Source: Candidatus Binatia bacterium
GTDB lineage: Bacteria; Desulfobacterota; Binatia; UBA12015
Length of the DNA stretch: 64,000 nucleotides
NCBI GenBank assembly: GCA_036563615.1
Contig: DATCMB010000021.1
Coordinates: forward strand, 186,001-250,000
Direction of reading: 5' to 3'
The stretch's first letter is position 1. Every line of letters starts with the position of its first letter. A model generated the notes under the pieces. That model had not been told where the DNA came from. It worked only from the letters and a program-made list of their open reading frames with translations, and did not search any database. Positions 46,276 to 55,460 of this stretch are shown here, in pieces. Both the position numbers and the translations under genes were made by a program.

Positions 46276-47013
46276 ATGCAGTTTTCGCTTGTCGATCTCT
46301 GGATGTCCGCCGGGCTGATCGGGCGCGGCGTCGTGCTCGTGCTGCTCGGGATGTCGGTCGCGGCGCTCGCCATCGGCATCGAGCGTCTGCTCGCGGTGCG
46401 GCGCGCGGCGACGCTCTCGGCGTCGTTTCTCGGCGCGTGGCGCTCGGCGGAAGAGCGTCCTTGGGGCGGCGCGGTCGAGGTCGCTGCGGGACCGGCGGAC
46501 GCGTCGCCCGCTGCGGTGCTGCTGCGCGGGCTCGGCGAGGTCCTCGACGAGGAGATGCCGCACGAGGTCGCGGAGCGCGCCTACGACCGCACGATGCGCC
46601 GCCTGCTGCTCGCCGCGAACGCGAGCCTGCGGCGCGGCCTCGGCTTCCTCGCGACCGTCGGCTCGACGGCGCCGTTCATCGGCCTCTTCGGCACCGTCAT
46701 CGGCATCGTCAACGCCTTCGAGCAGATGGCGGCGAGCGGCCAGGGCGGGCTCGCGGTGGTCGCGGGCGGCATCGCGGAGGCGCTCATCACCACCGCGCTC
46801 GGCATCCTGACCGCGATCCCGGCGCTGTGGCTCTACAACACGATCACCGCGCGCATCACGGCGCTGATGACCGAGCTCGAGTGCGCGGGTGAGGAGCTCG
46901 CGGTCGTGGCGCTCGGCGCCGAGTTCGGCGCGCGGCGCGAGAAGTCGCACGCGACGCTCAGCCGCATCGGACGCCGTGCGACGGCGCAGGCGGCGGGCGG
47001 AGAGTCGCGATGA
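46276..47013 (+). CDS. exbB: ExbB/TolQ/MotA-family proton channel protein
   Basis: 245 residues with the MotA/TolQ/ExbB architecture: an N-terminal helix (LIGRGVVLVLLGMSVAALAIG), a cytoplasmic domain and two C-terminal helices with the diagnostic FLATVGSTAPFIGLFGTVIG and EALITTALGILTAIPALWLYN. With ExbD it forms the proton-driven motor for TonB. It lies 15 bases after tonB and overlaps exbD by 4. Confidence 0.93.
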   Translation: MQFSLVDLWMSAGLIGRGVVLVLLGMSVAALAIGIERLLAVRRAATLSASFLGAWRSAEERPWGGAVEVAAGPADASPAAVLLRGLGEVLDEEMPHEVAERAYDRTMRRLLLAANASLRRGLGFLATVGSTAPFIGLFGTVIGIVNAFEQMAASGQGGLAVVAGGIAEALITTALGILTAIPALWLYNTITARITALMTELECAGEELAVVALGAEFGARREKSHATLSRIGRRATAQAAGGESR

Positions 47014-47429
47014 CCGGACCGACGATCGACGACGGCGGCTTTCGCGCCGAGATCAACGTCACGCCGCTCGTCGACGTGGTGCTGGTCCTGCTCGTGATCT
47101 TCATGGTCGTGACGCCGCTCTTGAAGCAGGAAGCGCCGGTCGAGCTGCCGATCACGAAGAACAGCCAGCCGGCGTCCGAGGAGCGTCAGCTCACGCTCAC
47201 CATCGCGGCCGACGGCTCGCTGTCGCTCGACGGCGAGACGCTGCCGCAGGACCGCCTCGGCGAGCGCCTCGAGAGCATCTTCCGCGAGCGCAGCGACCGC
47301 ACGGTCTTCCTCTCCGCGGACCGCAGCCTGTCCTACGCGACCGTCGTCGAGGTCATCGACGCCTGCCGTGCTGCGGGCGTGACCGCGATCGGGCTCCTCA
47401 CGCAGCCGGCGCAGCCCGCCACGTCCTGA
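47010..47429 (+). CDS. exbD: ExbD/TolR-family protein
   Basis: 139 residues. INVTPLVDVVLVLLVIFMVVTP holds the single membrane helix with the essential Asp of the proton path (written in parts: INVTPLVDVV and LVLLVIFMVV). The periplasmic domain follows with TIAADGSLSLDGE and VFLSADRSLSYATVVEVID. It completes the tonB-exbB-exbD operon and overlaps exbB by 4 bases. Confidence 0.93.
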   Translation: MTGPTIDDGGFRAEINVTPLVDVVLVLLVIFMVVTPLLKQEAPVELPITKNSQPASEERQLTLTIAADGSLSLDGETLPQDRLGERLESIFRERSDRTVFLSADRSLSYATVVEVIDACRAAGVTAIGLLTQPAQPATS

Positions 47430-47433
47430 GCTC

Positions 47434-48471
47434 GTGCGTGCCCGTGCGCTGCTCGTCGGTCTCGTACTCGCCTTCCTGGCGACGGCGCCGGAGGCGAGCA
47501 TGATCACGGGCGCGCGCCGGAGCAGCGACGGGACGTTCCTCAACCCGGCGGGCGAGCTGCCGTTCGCGCCGGTCTCGGTCACCCTGCCCTTCTTCCTGCG
47601 TCGCGCGGCGACGACGTTCACCGGGCGCTCGGGCTGGCCCGAGGTCGTGCCGAACGACGGCGCGTTCCTGCGCTACAACGCGCGCCACAGCGTGCCGACC
47701 GTCACCTGGATCGGGCACGCGACGGTGCTCGTGCAGATGGACGGCGTGACCTTTCTCACCGATCCGATCTGGTCCGAGCGCGCGAGCCCGTTCGAGTTCG
47801 CGGGTCCGAAGCGCGCGCAGCCGCCCGGCGTCGCGCTCGCCGACCTGCCGCCGATCGACTTCGTCATCGTCTCGCACAACCACTACGACCACCTCGACGT
47901 CGCCACCCTGCGCGCGCTCGCCGAGCGCGACGCGGAGACGCGCTTCGTCGTGCCGCTCGCGAACGCCGACACGCTGCGCGAGGCCGGCATCACGAACCCG
48001 ATCGAGCTCGACTGGGGCGCTTCGGTCGAGATCGACGGCGTGACCATCGTCTGCCTGCCGGCGCAGCACTGGAGCGGACGCGGCTTGACGGATCGCCTGC
48101 AGGCGCTGTGGGCGTCGTACGCCGTGCTGGGAGAAGAGCGCCGCTTCTACTTCGGCGGCGACACGGGCTACTTCGCGGGCTTCGCCGAGATCGGCGAACG
48201 CTACGGCCCGTTCGACATGGCCGCGCTGCCGATCGGCGCCTACGCGCCGCTCGAGATGATGCACTACTGGCACATGACGCCCGAAGAGGCGCTGCAGGCG
48301 AGCCGCGACCTGCGCGCGCGCCGCATGCTGCCGGTGCACTACGGGACGTTCGATCTCAGCGACGAGCCGCCCGACGAGCCGCCGCGGCGGCTGCGTCAGG
48401 CGGCGAGCGAGGCCGCGATGGACCCGCAGTCGCTCTACGTGCTGCGCGTCGGCGAGACGCGCGAGTTCTAG
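47434..48471 (+). CDS. NAPE-PLD-like metallo-beta-lactamase-fold hydrolase
   Basis: 345 residues, GTG start 4 bases after exbD. A weak signal or anchor (LLVGLVLAFLATAP) precedes the MBL core: TWIGHATVLVQMDG, the metal motif SHNHYDHLD (near residue 150), FGGDTGYFAGF, LPIGAYAP and PVHYGTFDLS. This pattern is that of the N-acyl-phosphatidylethanolamine phospholipase D-like/UlaG group. The lipid substrate is inferred only from the family. It converges on the PhoX-like gene. Confidence 0.85.
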   Translation: MRARALLVGLVLAFLATAPEASMITGARRSSDGTFLNPAGELPFAPVSVTLPFFLRRAATTFTGRSGWPEVVPNDGAFLRYNARHSVPTVTWIGHATVLVQMDGVTFLTDPIWSERASPFEFAGPKRAQPPGVALADLPPIDFVIVSHNHYDHLDVATLRALAERDAETRFVVPLANADTLREAGITNPIELDWGASVEIDGVTIVCLPAQHWSGRGLTDRLQALWASYAVLGEERRFYFGGDTGYFAGFAEIGERYGPFDMAALPIGAYAPLEMMHYWHMTPEEALQASRDLRARRMLPVHYGTFDLSDEPPDEPPRRLRQAASEAAMDPQSLYVLRVGETREF

Positions 48472-48527
48472 GTAGGCGCGGCGCGGCTCCGGAGCGCGCC
48501 GTCAGCCGGCCTGCTCCGTCGCGCGCG

Positions 48528-50039
48528 TCAGCACAGCGCGCCGCGCTTCCACGGCCCGGTGATCGCGAACGTGATCCCGGGCGTCTGCAGGTTCGCGAAC
48601 AGCCAGCGCCCGTCCGGGCTGAAGGTCGCGCCCGCCCACTCGCGGTCCCGGAAGTCGCCGACGATGCCGTTGCGCTCGCCGTCGAGCACGACGTCGTTCC
48701 GTGCGAAGGGGAAGACCTCGCCGTCGTCCGTCAAGCCAAGAAGGCGCTGCCCGGTGAGGTCGCCGTCCTCGCACACCAGCACGCCGCCGTCGCGGCTCAC
48801 GGTGACGTTGTCCGGGTTGTCGAGCACCGCCTCGTCGGACGACTCGTAGAGCAGCCGCAGACGCTCGCGGCGCGGCTCGTACTCCCAGATCTGCCCCTCG
48901 CCGATGGCGCCGCCGCTCGTCGAGACGAAGACCACGCGCTGCTTGCGCGCGTCGTACCAGGCGCCCTCGAGGCGCGAGAAGATCGCCCCGCCGCGCTCCG
49001 CGCCCTGCCCGAAGACGCCGCCGCCGTCGGTCGTGCCGGGCGCGTGCGCGCGCTCGGGATCCTCGATGTCGACCCAGGTCACGCGGAAGACCGAGCCCGG
49101 CGCCACCGCGCCGCGGAAGTCCGCATTGGGCTCGCCCCGCACGGCGAGCATCTGCAGCTTGCCGCCCTTCGCGAGCCGGTTCCGGTCGCGTGGCAAGAAG
49201 CGGTAGAAGCCGGCGCTGCCGCGGTCCTCCGTCAAGTAGACGATTCCGGTCTGGCGGTCGACGGCGACCGCCTCGTGCACGAAGCGTCCCATGGCGCGCA
49301 GCGGCTCGGGACGCGCTTTGCCGAGCGCCGGGACCTCGAACACCCAGCCGTGCGTGCGGTCGTGCTCGTCGAGCGTCTCCTCGCAGGTGAGCCAGCTTTC
49401 GTTCCAGGTCGGGCCGCCGGCGCAGTTCGTGCTCGTTCCCGAGATGCTCGCGTGCGCGCCGAGCCAGCGGCCGGCGCGCGGATCGAAGACCAGCGTCGTC
49501 GTGCCGCCCTGCGCGCGCGGATCGTAGGTGATCGCCGGATCGCCGAACGCGCGACCCTCGCCGCGCAGCTCGTGGTTGCGCACGAGCCAGAGCTTCGCGT
49601 GCGTCGCGCGCACGACCGCCATGCCGTCGTGGCCGCCGGGCGTGGGCGTGCCGTCCGCGAGCGGGTCGCCGGTCCAGCCGAACGAACGGTAGGTGAAGCC
49701 TTCCGGCAGCCGCAGCAGCGGCAGACCGGTGGTCTCGTCGAGCACGGGCGCGAGCGGGCCGTAGCCGACGCGCTTGCACGCGGCGCTCGCGAGGCGCGGC
49801 AAGAGGCCGCCCTTTGCGCCAGCGAGCGCGAGGCCGCCCGCGATCACGCCTGCGGTGCGGCCGAGGAAGGCGCGCCGCCCGAGCGCACCGCGCTGCGCGG
49901 CTTCGGATTCGCGCCCTGCTGCCGCGGTGTCGCGCTCGCCCTCCGCTGCGCCGCGCGCCGTCGTGGTCGCGCCGCGCCTCGTTGCCGTCGCGTCGTGCTC
50001 CGCCGTCGCTGCGATGTCCGCCACGTGGTTCTCTCGCAT
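48528..50039 (-). CDS. PhoX/DUF839-like Tat-exported protein
   Basis: 503 residues from the ATG at 50039, chosen because GAGGAGGAG lies just upstream. The first 55 residues are polar; then a twin-arginine signal GRRAFLGRTAGVIAGGLALAG is present. The mature part has a beta-propeller-like repeat pattern and phrases of the PhoX family: LPEGFTYRSFGWTGDPL, GHDGMAVV, RNHE, STNCAGGPTW and FVHEAVAVDRQTG. Known PhoX enzymes are calcium-iron alkaline phosphatases; activity here is inferred. It stands alone on its strand. Confidence 0.82.
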   Translation of the reverse strand: MRENHVADIAATAEHDATATRRGATTTARGAAEGERDTAAAGRESEAAQRGALGRRAFLGRTAGVIAGGLALAGAKGGLLPRLASAACKRVGYGPLAPVLDETTGLPLLRLPEGFTYRSFGWTGDPLADGTPTPGGHDGMAVVRATHAKLWLVRNHELRGEGRAFGDPAITYDPRAQGGTTTLVFDPRAGRWLGAHASISGTSTNCAGGPTWNESWLTCEETLDEHDRTHGWVFEVPALGKARPEPLRAMGRFVHEAVAVDRQTGIVYLTEDRGSAGFYRFLPRDRNRLAKGGKLQMLAVRGEPNADFRGAVAPGSVFRVTWVDIEDPERAHAPGTTDGGGVFGQGAERGGAIFSRLEGAWYDARKQRVVFVSTSGGAIGEGQIWEYEPRRERLRLLYESSDEAVLDNPDNVTVSRDGGVLVCEDGDLTGQRLLGLTDDGEVFPFARNDVVLDGERNGIVGDFRDREWAGATFSPDGRWLFANLQTPGITFAITGPWKRGALC

Positions 50040-50043
50040 GTCG

Positions 50044-50052
50044 CTCCTCCTC
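50044..50052 (-). promoter_or_regulatory. Ribosome-binding site of the PhoX-like gene
   Basis: On the minus strand GAGGAGGAG lies 4 bases before the ATG at 50039. It decides between this start and an ATG 45 bases upstream that has no such site. Confidence 0.6.
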
Positions 50053-50175
50053 TGGGCTGCGCCGTGCCGTGGGCTCCGGCGCAACGACCCATAGGCGAGC
50101 GAGGTGACGTGGCGATGAAGCGGCGGTGAAACCGCCGCGATCTCGTCGTGAAGAAAGCGCGGCCGAGCGCGCTGC

Positions 50176-51867
50176 TCAGCGCTCTGCGGCGAGGAGCGCG
50201 TCGAGGCGCAGCTCGAGGTACGCGACCGGCATCTTGACGCCCCAGCGCTCGAGCACCTCGGGGTGCAGCTCGCCGAGACGTCCGACGACGTGCCCGCCGA
50301 CGATCACCTCGGCGGCGCGTCCCGGCAGGAACGTCCCGCTCTCGACCGGACGCAGCTCGGCGGGCGCATCGAGGTAGTAGCCGAGGTAGCTCAGCACCGA
50401 GTGCGCGTCCGAGAAGCTCGCCGTCGGGTGCGCGACGAGCGCGCCCAGCAGCGACGTCGTGCGGCTCAAGTGCGGATCGTCAGCGTCGGGCACGACCACC
50501 TCGCCGACCTCGAAGACGCGGTGCGGGTACGCCGTCTTGGCGCTGCGCTCCTCGACCGCGAGCAGCGAGGCGAGCAGCGTCGGACGCAGGGCGGCGTAGC
50601 TCTCGCTCATCGGGTTCTCGAGCCCGACGACCGGCGCGTCCTCGGCGTTGAGGCGCGTCGTCACGTCGGCGCGCGAGCACAGCACGTTGGCGATGATCTC
50701 CTCGAAGCCGAGGCCGATCATCAGCTCGCGCAACTTGTCCTCGTGCAGCGTCAAGCGCGCGAGGCGACCCGGCGTGAAGCGCTCGGGCCACACGGCCTCG
50801 AGGCGGTTCAAGCCGATCGCGATCGCCAGATCCTCGACCGCGTCGACCGGGTGCATGTAGTCTTGACGGTAGGGCGCGGTCGCGACCCGCGTGCGCTCCG
50901 CGCCGACCTCGACGTCGCAGCCGTACGACTCGAGCACGCGCGCGATCTCGCCCGGCTCCAGCGACGTGCCGAGGAGCCGCGCAAAGTCGCGCGTCGGCAC
51001 CTCGAGCTCGTTGGTCAGCGGGTACGGCGCGCGCACCTCGCGACCGAACGGCGTGTCGAACGGGTACTCGACGACCACCGGCTCGATCGTCCAGCCGCGG
51101 TCGACGAGGTCGACGGCGAGGATGTTCTCGATCAGCAGCACCGCGCGCAGATCGGTGCCCGTCGCCTCGACGAAGAGCTCGGTGTCGCCCGGCACGACCT
51201 CGCCGATCGCGCGCGAGTTGATGATCGGCGGGAACGACAGGATGCCGCCAGCCTCGTCCTCGAGCAGCGGGTAGACCGGAGCGCCGGCGAGGATGTGCCC
51301 GTACTCGACGCCCTTCGGATGGCGCTCGAGGATCTGCTGCAGGTCGAGCTCGTCGTCCATGCCGAGCGGCACGAAGCGCGCGCCCCGCGGCTCGACCATG
51401 CGATAGCGCACCGGGAAGCGGATCTTCTCCGCGCGGTAGATGCCGACCGACACCGACTTGCGCCGCGCGCCGTAGCCCTCGCAGAGCTTCTCCTGCGACT
51501 GGATGAGCTCGGCGAGCGACTCGTCGGTGACCGCCGGACCGCGCGCGAGGAAGCCCGCGACGTAGGGACGCACCTCGGTCGCGCGCGCGTCGACCAGGAT
51601 GCGCTTGTCGCCCGGCGCGGCGATGAAGCAGTCGTACGCGTCGCGGCGTCCGCGGCGGCGCGCGCGGATCTGGCGCGCGATGCCGGCCGCGCTCCAGAGG
51701 TCCGGACGGTTGGTGTCGTTGAGCTCGATCTTGGTGCGGCCGGTCGTCGGGTCGACGCCCTTGAGCTCGCCCTTCACGAGCTCGAGGTCGGCTTCGATCT
51801 GGTCCGCCGGGTAGTCGTCGCCGACGAGGCGAGCGAGGTCCGCGAGATCGACGAGGATGGTCGGCAT
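50176..51867 (-). CDS. pheT: Phenylalanyl-tRNA synthetase beta subunit, archaeal/eukaryotic type
   Basis: 563 residues, against about 800 in normal bacteria. The start MPTILVDLADLARLVG and the B3/B4 region with GILSFPPIINSRAIG are signatures of archaeal and eukaryotic beta chains. The B5 and synthetase-like domains follow (ELEVPTRDFARLLG, HPVDAVEDLAIAIGLNRLE, VGLENPMSESYAALRPT). The bacterial N-terminal tRNA-binding (EMAP-like) domain and the C-terminal anticodon-binding (FDX-ACB) domain are absent. It follows pheS with a 4-base gap and forms the heterotetramer that charges tRNA-Phe. Confidence 0.93.
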   Translation of the reverse strand: MPTILVDLADLARLVGDDYPADQIEADLELVKGELKGVDPTTGRTKIELNDTNRPDLWSAAGIARQIRARRRGRRDAYDCFIAAPGDKRILVDARATEVRPYVAGFLARGPAVTDESLAELIQSQEKLCEGYGARRKSVSVGIYRAEKIRFPVRYRMVEPRGARFVPLGMDDELDLQQILERHPKGVEYGHILAGAPVYPLLEDEAGGILSFPPIINSRAIGEVVPGDTELFVEATGTDLRAVLLIENILAVDLVDRGWTIEPVVVEYPFDTPFGREVRAPYPLTNELEVPTRDFARLLGTSLEPGEIARVLESYGCDVEVGAERTRVATAPYRQDYMHPVDAVEDLAIAIGLNRLEAVWPERFTPGRLARLTLHEDKLRELMIGLGFEEIIANVLCSRADVTTRLNAEDAPVVGLENPMSESYAALRPTLLASLLAVEERSAKTAYPHRVFEVGEVVVPDADDPHLSRTTSLLGALVAHPTASFSDAHSVLSYLGYYLDAPAELRPVESGTFLPGRAAEVIVGGHVVGRLGELHPEVLERWGVKMPVAYLELRLDALLAAER

Positions 51868-51871
51868 CGCG

Positions 51872-53407
51872 CTACTCGAGGATCGGGCTGCGCCGGCTGC
51901 GCAGGAAGTCGAGGTCCGGCGAGAACAGATCGCGAATGTCGTCGATGCCGAGCGCGACCATCGCCATGCGGTCGAGCCCGAGACCCCAGGCGATGACCGG
52001 CACGTCGATGCCGAAGGGCTTCGTGACCTCGGGGCGGAAGATGCCGCCGCCGCCGAGCTCCATCCAGCCGATCTTCGGGTGGCGCATGTGCGCCTCGACG
52101 CTCGGCTCGGTGAACGGGAAGTAGCCCGGCGTGAAGCGCATCTCCTCGGCGCGCGCGATCTCGAGCCCGAAGAGCTTCATGAGCCCGAGCAGGTGGCGGA
52201 GGTTGACCTCCTCGCCGAGCACGATTCCTTCGATCTGGAAGAAGTCGGGCGCGTGCGTCGCGTCGACGTCGTCGTAGCGGAAGCAGCGCGCGATCGCGAA
52301 GTACTTGCCGGGGATGTTCGGGTTCTTGCCGAGCTGACGCGCGGACAGCGCGGTGCCCTGGCTTCTCAGGATGAGACGCCGGGTCGCGTCGCGATCGAAG
52401 GCGTAGCGCCAGCCGATCGAGCCCGTGTCGCCGCCCGACTCGTGGGCGCGCGCGACGTTCGTCGCCGCGGGCTCGGGCAGCTCCTTCGCGCGCGGCATGC
52501 CCTCGACGAAGTACACGTCGTGGATCGCGCGCGCCGGGTGGAACTGCGGCATGAAGAGCGCGTCGTTGTTCCAGAACTCGCTCTCGACGATCGGCCCGCG
52601 CATCTCCTCGAAGCCGAACGAGATCAGTTTGCGCTTGACGGCGTCGAGGAACTCCCGGTACGGGTGCCGCCGCCCACCGAACGTGCGCGGCGGCGGGATC
52701 TGCACGTTGTAGGCGCGGAAGCGCACCTTGCGCCACGAGCCGTCGCGCAGCATCTCGGGCGTGAGCTGCGAGACCTCGTCGGCGACCTCGGCGGCCCGCG
52801 CGGCGAGATCCCGGCCGAGCGCGGTGAGCTGCAGCGTGCGGCGACGCTGCTCGCCCTGCCGGATGCCGAGCGACGAGCGCCCGGGCTTCTTCGCGAGCTC
52901 GCGCGCGCGCTGCCACTGCCGCGGCTCGAGGTCGCCCTCGAACCAGCGGTCCTTCTCTGCGAGCTGCGCGACCAGCGCCTGATCCGCCTCGACCGCCGAC
53001 CAGTCGCCGCCCGCCGCGAGCGCGAACTTGCCCTGCTCGACGGTGATGAGCTTCGCCTTCTTGAGCCCGCCGATCGCGGCCGAGAGCTCCTTCGCGTCGC
53101 CGAGGTCGGCCATGGCGGCGGGCCCTTGCTCGAGCCGGCGGCGGATCGCGAGCTCCGGGATGCCGCTCTTCGCGAACTCCCGCCCCGTGTCGTCGAGGGC
53201 GACGTAGGGGACGCTCTCCTCGCTCGCGGCCTCGAGCGCCGCCTTGGCGAGCAGCCACTCGCTCGCCATGCGCGCCTGCGCCTCCTGGATGCCGGCGCGC
53301 GCCGCCAGATCGGCCTCGCCGAGCGCCGCGTCGGCGCTCGCGAGCGCGCGCAGGACCTTGGCTTCGAGCGGGTGCAGGGTGGAGGAGAGTTCGTCGAGCG
53401 TGCTCAC
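51872..53407 (-). CDS. pheS: Phenylalanyl-tRNA synthetase alpha subunit, archaeal/eukaryotic type
   Basis: 511 residues from a GTG start; bacterial PheS is about 330-350. The N-terminal 190 residues hold winged-helix-like units (LHPLEAKVLRALASAD, PAAMADLGDAKELSAAIGG) found in archaeal/eukaryotic alpha chains. The catalytic domain has HPYREFLDAVKRKLI, FDRDATRRLILRSQGTALS, motif 2 RCFRYDDVDATHAPDFFQIE and motif 3 IAWGLGLDRMAMVALGIDD. It attaches Phe to tRNA-Phe together with pheT. Upstream lies a 244-base divergent region before the M28-like gene. Confidence 0.94.
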   Translation of the reverse strand: MSTLDELSSTLHPLEAKVLRALASADAALGEADLAARAGIQEAQARMASEWLLAKAALEAASEESVPYVALDDTGREFAKSGIPELAIRRRLEQGPAAMADLGDAKELSAAIGGLKKAKLITVEQGKFALAAGGDWSAVEADQALVAQLAEKDRWFEGDLEPRQWQRARELAKKPGRSSLGIRQGEQRRRTLQLTALGRDLAARAAEVADEVSQLTPEMLRDGSWRKVRFRAYNVQIPPPRTFGGRRHPYREFLDAVKRKLISFGFEEMRGPIVESEFWNNDALFMPQFHPARAIHDVYFVEGMPRAKELPEPAATNVARAHESGGDTGSIGWRYAFDRDATRRLILRSQGTALSARQLGKNPNIPGKYFAIARCFRYDDVDATHAPDFFQIEGIVLGEEVNLRHLLGLMKLFGLEIARAEEMRFTPGYFPFTEPSVEAHMRHPKIGWMELGGGGIFRPEVTKPFGIDVPVIAWGLGLDRMAMVALGIDDIRDLFSPDLDFLRSRRSPILE

Positions 53408-53454
53408 GGCTGCCTCGGGCGGGACGAGCAGGTCGTTTATCGGTCCGTGGGCGG

Positions 53455-53474
53455 ACGCGCCACGGGTGGCGCGT
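53455..53474. repeat. Inverted repeat upstream of pheS
   Basis: ACGCGCCA and TGGCGCGT form an 8-bp perfect inverted repeat around CGGG, in the gap between pheS and the divergent M28-like gene. It could be an operator or leader hairpin. Confidence 0.35.
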
Positions 53475-53651
53475 GCATGCGGGCGGTTTCGCGGGTGTCC
53501 GGGTGTCGGGTGCGAGCGCCGGCGGTCGCGCGCGCCGCGGGCGCGGCGGCGGATGTGGGCGTTCACGGCTTCCACGGCGGGCGCCGCTCGGGCTAGCCTC
53601 GCCCGGTCGACGGCACGCGCGTCGTCGACCGATCCGGAGGAGAGACGCTCG

Positions 53652-55460
53652 ATGACCCGAACGGCGACGACCCTTTCGCAGCTCTCGCAGATGCCGCGGC
53701 GCGCGGCGCGCACGTCCGCGCCTTGGCGCGACGTGCCTCGGCCCGCGCCCCGCGGGGCCGCGGTGGCGCTGCTCGCGGCGGCGGCGCTCGTGGCGCCACT
53801 CGTCGCGCTCCCGACGAGCGCCGGCGCCCAGCCGACCTCGTGCCCGACGACGATCGAGGAGGCACGGTTCGCGAGCGCCGAGGAGCTGCGGGCGCTGAAC
53901 GCCAAGATCGCGAGCTTCGGGCTGCGCAACCCCGGCAGCGCCGAGCACGACCGCATGCTCGAGTGGCTCGTGCGCGAGCTGCGCGCGATCCCGGGCATGA
54001 AGGTGCGCTCGGACTTCTACACGCTGACGCGCTGGCAGCCGCTGCCGCGCGCGGTCGGGAGGACGCGGCTCGCGACGTCGGACGCCACCGGGGATGCGGG
54101 CGACGACGGACAGAGGGCGCTGCCGCGCGCGTCGGCGCTGCGGCGCGACCTCGCCGAGGCCGGCGCGCTCTCGGTGGAGGGCGTCGGCGAGATCCCCGTT
54201 TCCGGCGCGATCCCCTTCACGCTGCCGACCTCGGGCCAGGGCACGCGCGCCCCGCTCGTCTACATTCCGAGCGACGAGCCGATCACCGCGGAGAACGCGC
54301 GCGGCAAGATCATCGTCCGCGACGTCGAGCCGAGCTTCATCCCGTACAACCTCTTCCACGCGATCTCGCACTACGCGACGCCCGACTTCCCGCAGACCGG
54401 GAACTACGACCGCGGCTTCCTGCGCAGCTTCGAGCCCTCGCTGCTCGACGCGAGCCGCGCGGGCGCGGTCGGCCTGGTGTTCGTCTGGGACGTCCCCGGC
54501 GACCAGGTGCGCGGCTACTGGGGTCCGCACACCGGGACGCGCTACCGCGTGTCCGGAGTCTTCGTCGGCAACGAGCAGCGCGAGCGGCTCCGCCAGCTCG
54601 CCGCGGAAGGACGCGCAGCGCGCATCGTCGTGCGCGCCAAGTGGGACCTCGCGCGGACGCGCAACGTCATCGCGACGCTGCCCGGCCAGACGCGCGAGCG
54701 CATCGTCGTCAATACAAACACCGACGGCAATACCTGGGTGCAGGAGAACGGCGCGGTCGGGATCCTCGCGCTCGCGCGCTACCTCGCGACGCTACCCATC
54801 GAGTGCCGCAAGCGCGACGTCGAGTTCGCGCTGACCAGCGCGCACATGGGCTTCACCAACGACGGCCTGTTCGCCTACAGCAAGCAGCTCGACGAGGACT
54901 ACGAGAAGGGCACGGTCGCGTTCGCGATCGTCATGGAGCACCTCGGCACGCTCGAGCAGGTTCCGAGCGGCGGCCCCGACAACCGGATCGAGATCACCGG
55001 CCTCACCGAGCCCATCGCCTGGTCGGCGCCCGAGGAGAGCCCCGCGCTGGTCGAAGCGTCGGTCGCCGCGGTGCAGCGCCGTCAGCTCGCGCGGACGATG
55101 GTCCTCCAGGGCGTCGGCGTCCCCGACCCCACGCAGGTCCCCAGGATCTGCTCGCAGGGCGGCCTCGGCACGATCCTGCACACCGACCTCATCCCCACGA
55201 CCTCCGCGATCACCGGCCCCTGGTCGATGTTCGACCCCGTGTACGGTGGAGAGGACGGCATCGACTTCGAGCACATGCGCCGCGAGATCCTCGCGCTGGG
55301 CGACGTCGTGCGGAGCCTCGACGGCGTGCCGCGCGAGGAGATCGCGGGCGCGTACCTCGAGGAGCGCGAGCAGCGCGCGCGGGGCGCGAAGGCGTGCGCG
55401 CACGTGCGGCCGCCGCTGGTCGCGCCGGGGCCGGGCGATCCCGTCGCGGGTGATGGATGA
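53652..55460 (+). CDS. Secreted M28-like peptidase-fold protein, probably altered active site
   Basis: 602 residues, ATG behind GGAGGAGA. The signal peptide (AVALLAAAALVAPLVALPTSAGAQ) follows a long polar n-region. A PA-type insert domain lies around residues 190-320 (PLVYIPSDEPITAENARGKI). The M28 core follows: NTNTDGNTWVQENGAVGIL stands where related proteins read NTHTDG, so the expected metal ligand His is Asn356 (Asp358 is kept). Loss of catalysis or a changed metal site is possible. It overlaps the next gene by 4 bases. Confidence 0.75.
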   Translation: MTRTATTLSQLSQMPRRAARTSAPWRDVPRPAPRGAAVALLAAAALVAPLVALPTSAGAQPTSCPTTIEEARFASAEELRALNAKIASFGLRNPGSAEHDRMLEWLVRELRAIPGMKVRSDFYTLTRWQPLPRAVGRTRLATSDATGDAGDDGQRALPRASALRRDLAEAGALSVEGVGEIPVSGAIPFTLPTSGQGTRAPLVYIPSDEPITAENARGKIIVRDVEPSFIPYNLFHAISHYATPDFPQTGNYDRGFLRSFEPSLLDASRAGAVGLVFVWDVPGDQVRGYWGPHTGTRYRVSGVFVGNEQRERLRQLAAEGRAARIVVRAKWDLARTRNVIATLPGQTRERIVVNTNTDGNTWVQENGAVGILALARYLATLPIECRKRDVEFALTSAHMGFTNDGLFAYSKQLDEDYEKGTVAFAIVMEHLGTLEQVPSGGPDNRIEITGLTEPIAWSAPEESPALVEASVAAVQRRQLARTMVLQGVGVPDPTQVPRICSQGGLGTILHTDLIPTTSAITGPWSMFDPVYGGEDGIDFEHMRREILALGDVVRSLDGVPREEIAGAYLEEREQRARGAKACAHVRPPLVAPGPGDPVAGDG

